14,788 bases of DNA from Halovenus sp. (lineage in GTDB: Archaea > Halobacteriota > Halobacteria > Halobacteriales > Haloarculaceae): NCBI GenBank assembly GCA_028274925.1, contig JAQCNR010000432.1, positions 1 to 14,788 on the forward strand. Direction: 5' to 3'. The notes beneath the pieces were generated by a model. It was not told the DNA's origin, ran no database searches, and was given only the letters and a program-made list of their open reading frames with translations. Below are positions 13,601-14,788 of this stretch, piece by piece. How positions within the stretch are numbered: the stretch's first letter is position 1; each line of letters opens with the position of its first letter. A program made the position numbers and the translations under genes.

Positions 13601-14530
13601 TCAGGCGGGCCGGAGGTGTTCGCAGTCGCCTGCGGTTATCTCACGTGTTCCATCGTCTGTCTCGACGACGAGCGCGCCGGGCGGAGTGATATCGACCGCC
13701 TCGCCGACAATCTCTCCTGTCGGGGTGTCGACGCGGACGCGCTGTCCAATCGTATCGGTTAATTCTCGCCATGCGTCGAGCGTGGTCTCGGGGGAAGACT
13801 GTGCCAACGTCCAGAACTCGGTGAGCAGACGCTGGACCACAGTCCGGCGGTCGATATCACCAGTTTCGGCCCGCAGCGTCGTTGCTGGCTGGTCGTCCGG
13901 CAGTTGGTCGGCATCGACGTTTGCGTTGAGGCCAATACCGACGACGAGCCACGAGACTCGGTCGGCCTCGCCTTCCATCTCGGTCAGGATACCGGCGAGT
14001 TTCTCGCCGTCAACCCGGATGTCGTTGGGCCACTTGATCGTCGCCTCGACGCCACACTCTCTGACTGCGCGCGCCGTCGCGACAGCAGCAATAAGCGTGT
14101 AGACTGGTGCCTGTGCCGGTGGAATGGTTGGTCGTACGAGCACCGACAGCCAGACGCCGCCACTCGGTGAGGTCCACTCGCGGTCGAGTCGGCCCCGCCC
14201 GCCGGTCTGTCTGTCAGCAACGACGACGGTATCCGCGTGTCCCTCGGCGGCAAGTTCCCGCGCGCGCTCGTTCGTACTCGCTATTTTCTCGTGATATTCG
14301 ACGTCGAAGGGCGCGTCGAGCCCGTATTCGAGTGCCGGCCCGCCGTAGTTGGGTATCCCGGCGAGGGTGTAGCCGTCCGCCGCACTCTCGATAGAGAAGC
14401 CGTCTTCACGGAGGGCTTCGACGTGGTTCCAGACGGCCGCTCGCGAGATATCGAGGTCAGAAGCGATGGCTGGCCCACCAACGGGCCCGTCAGCGATTGC
14501 GGCGAGTACCTGCTCCCGTGTCGGATGCAT
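13601..14530 (-). CDS. birA: Bifunctional biotin-protein ligase and biotin operon-type repressor
   Basis: Attaches biotin to the biotin carboxyl carrier domain of acyl-CoA carboxylases via biotinyl-AMP; cytoplasmic; 309 residues. Residues 1-60 form a winged HTH (AIADGPVGGPAIASDLDISRAAVWNHV), so it may also act as a repressor. The catalytic domain has the biotin/AMP loop GRGRLDREW (111-119), KWPNDI (166-171) with the ATP-contacting Lys, and KLAGIL (177-182). VVGIGLNAN (196-204) is also typical. A C-terminal SH3-like domain (about 262-307) completes the class II BirA layout. ATG 14530 lies about 25 nt from a minus-strand ATTGTATG box. A perfect 13-nt palindrome just upstream could be an operator. 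It is convergent with UspA by 1 nt. Confidence 0.95.
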   Translation of the reverse strand: MHPTREQVLAAIADGPVGGPAIASDLDISRAAVWNHVEALREDGFSIESAADGYTLAGIPNYGGPALEYGLDAPFDVEYHEKIASTNERARELAAEGHADTVVVADRQTGGRGRLDREWTSPSGGVWLSVLVRPTIPPAQAPVYTLIAAVATARAVRECGVEATIKWPNDIRVDGEKLAGILTEMEGEADRVSWLVVGIGLNANVDADQLPDDQPATTLRAETGDIDRRTVVQRLLTEFWTLAQSSPETTLDAWRELTDTIGQRVRVDTPTGEIVGEAVDITPPGALVVETDDGTREITAGDCEHLRPA

Positions 14531-14550
14531 ACGACGCGGTACAGTCCCCG

Positions 14551-14577
14551 GGCATACAATCGTTGCCCCGTCGGGGC
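14551..14577 (-). promoter_or_regulatory. birA promoter with adjacent palindrome
   Basis: A TATA-like ATTGTATGCC (minus strand, 14560-14551) is centred about 25 nt before the ATG. GCCCCG-T-CGGGGC (14565-14577) is a perfect 13-nt palindrome directly upstream of it, where a BRE or an operator would lie. Autoregulation by the HTH of BirA is only inferred. Confidence 0.35.
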
Positions 14578-14591
14578 GGAAAGGAAAGTCC

Positions 14592-14599
14592 TTTTACTT
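14592..14599 (+). promoter_or_regulatory. TATA-like box of the tRNA gene
   Basis: TTTTACTT lies about 35-39 nt upstream of the mature tRNA 5' end, giving a short 5' leader of about 10 nt, as is usual for archaeal tRNA genes. Confidence 0.35.
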
Positions 14600-14630
14600 C
14601 CCCGGAAAAACGGTGGAATGCACAAGGCGT

Positions 14631-14715
<85 letters not shown>

Positions 14716-14788
14716 GTGTTTGACGGTGAACGAACGTGTTCCGTCTTCGTGCGAACGGTGGGGATTTTCAGCCCAGTGGACGTACGAT

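Overview
The window looks like haloarchaeal (Halobacteria) chromosomal DNA. The evidence is acidic Asp/Glu-rich proteins, a twin-arginine export signal, TATA-like boxes about 25-28 nt upstream of leaderless start codons, and family pairs typical of haloarchaea (DUF5805 with a tyrosine recombinase, DUF1616 membrane protein, Htr-type transducer, PAS histidine kinase). A Haloarcula-like genus would fit, but I cannot fix the genus from sequence alone.

Left part (1 to about 6450) is loosely packed and AT-richer, with long gene-poor stretches. It carries a Tat-exported parallel beta-helix protein with a haloarchaeal C-terminal repeat, a PadR-family regulator, a DUF1616 membrane protein, a small three-helix membrane protein and a Nudix hydrolase. 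A 1.26 kb stretch after these looks like gene debris. This has the look of an accessory or cell-surface island. It ends at a translationally coupled DUF5805 protein plus tyrosine recombinase, whose His-III position appears to be Asp.

Right part (about 8050 to 14788) is densely packed, GC-rich and core-like. A receiver-PAS-HisKA-HATPase histidine kinase and a soluble methyl-accepting transducer are divergently transcribed from a shared 0.19 kb region that contains a repeated GGTGATATCG element. Then come an epoxide-hydrolase-like alpha/beta hydrolase and a divergent amidohydrolase, a UspA protein, a BirA-type biotin ligase/repressor, and a tRNA-Leu(GAG) gene with two unusual positions in its 3' half.

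Genes are mostly single units in convergent or divergent pairs. There are five convergent pairs, and three of them have hairpin candidates in the gap. The only clear operon is DUF5805-integrase. I did not find a convincing new multi-gene system. The best second-look items are the three W-[N/E/D]-D-A motifs in the transducer tail, the variant integrase active site, the odd tRNA, the repeated element between kinase and transducer, and the decayed-looking gene remnants at 5557-5990.
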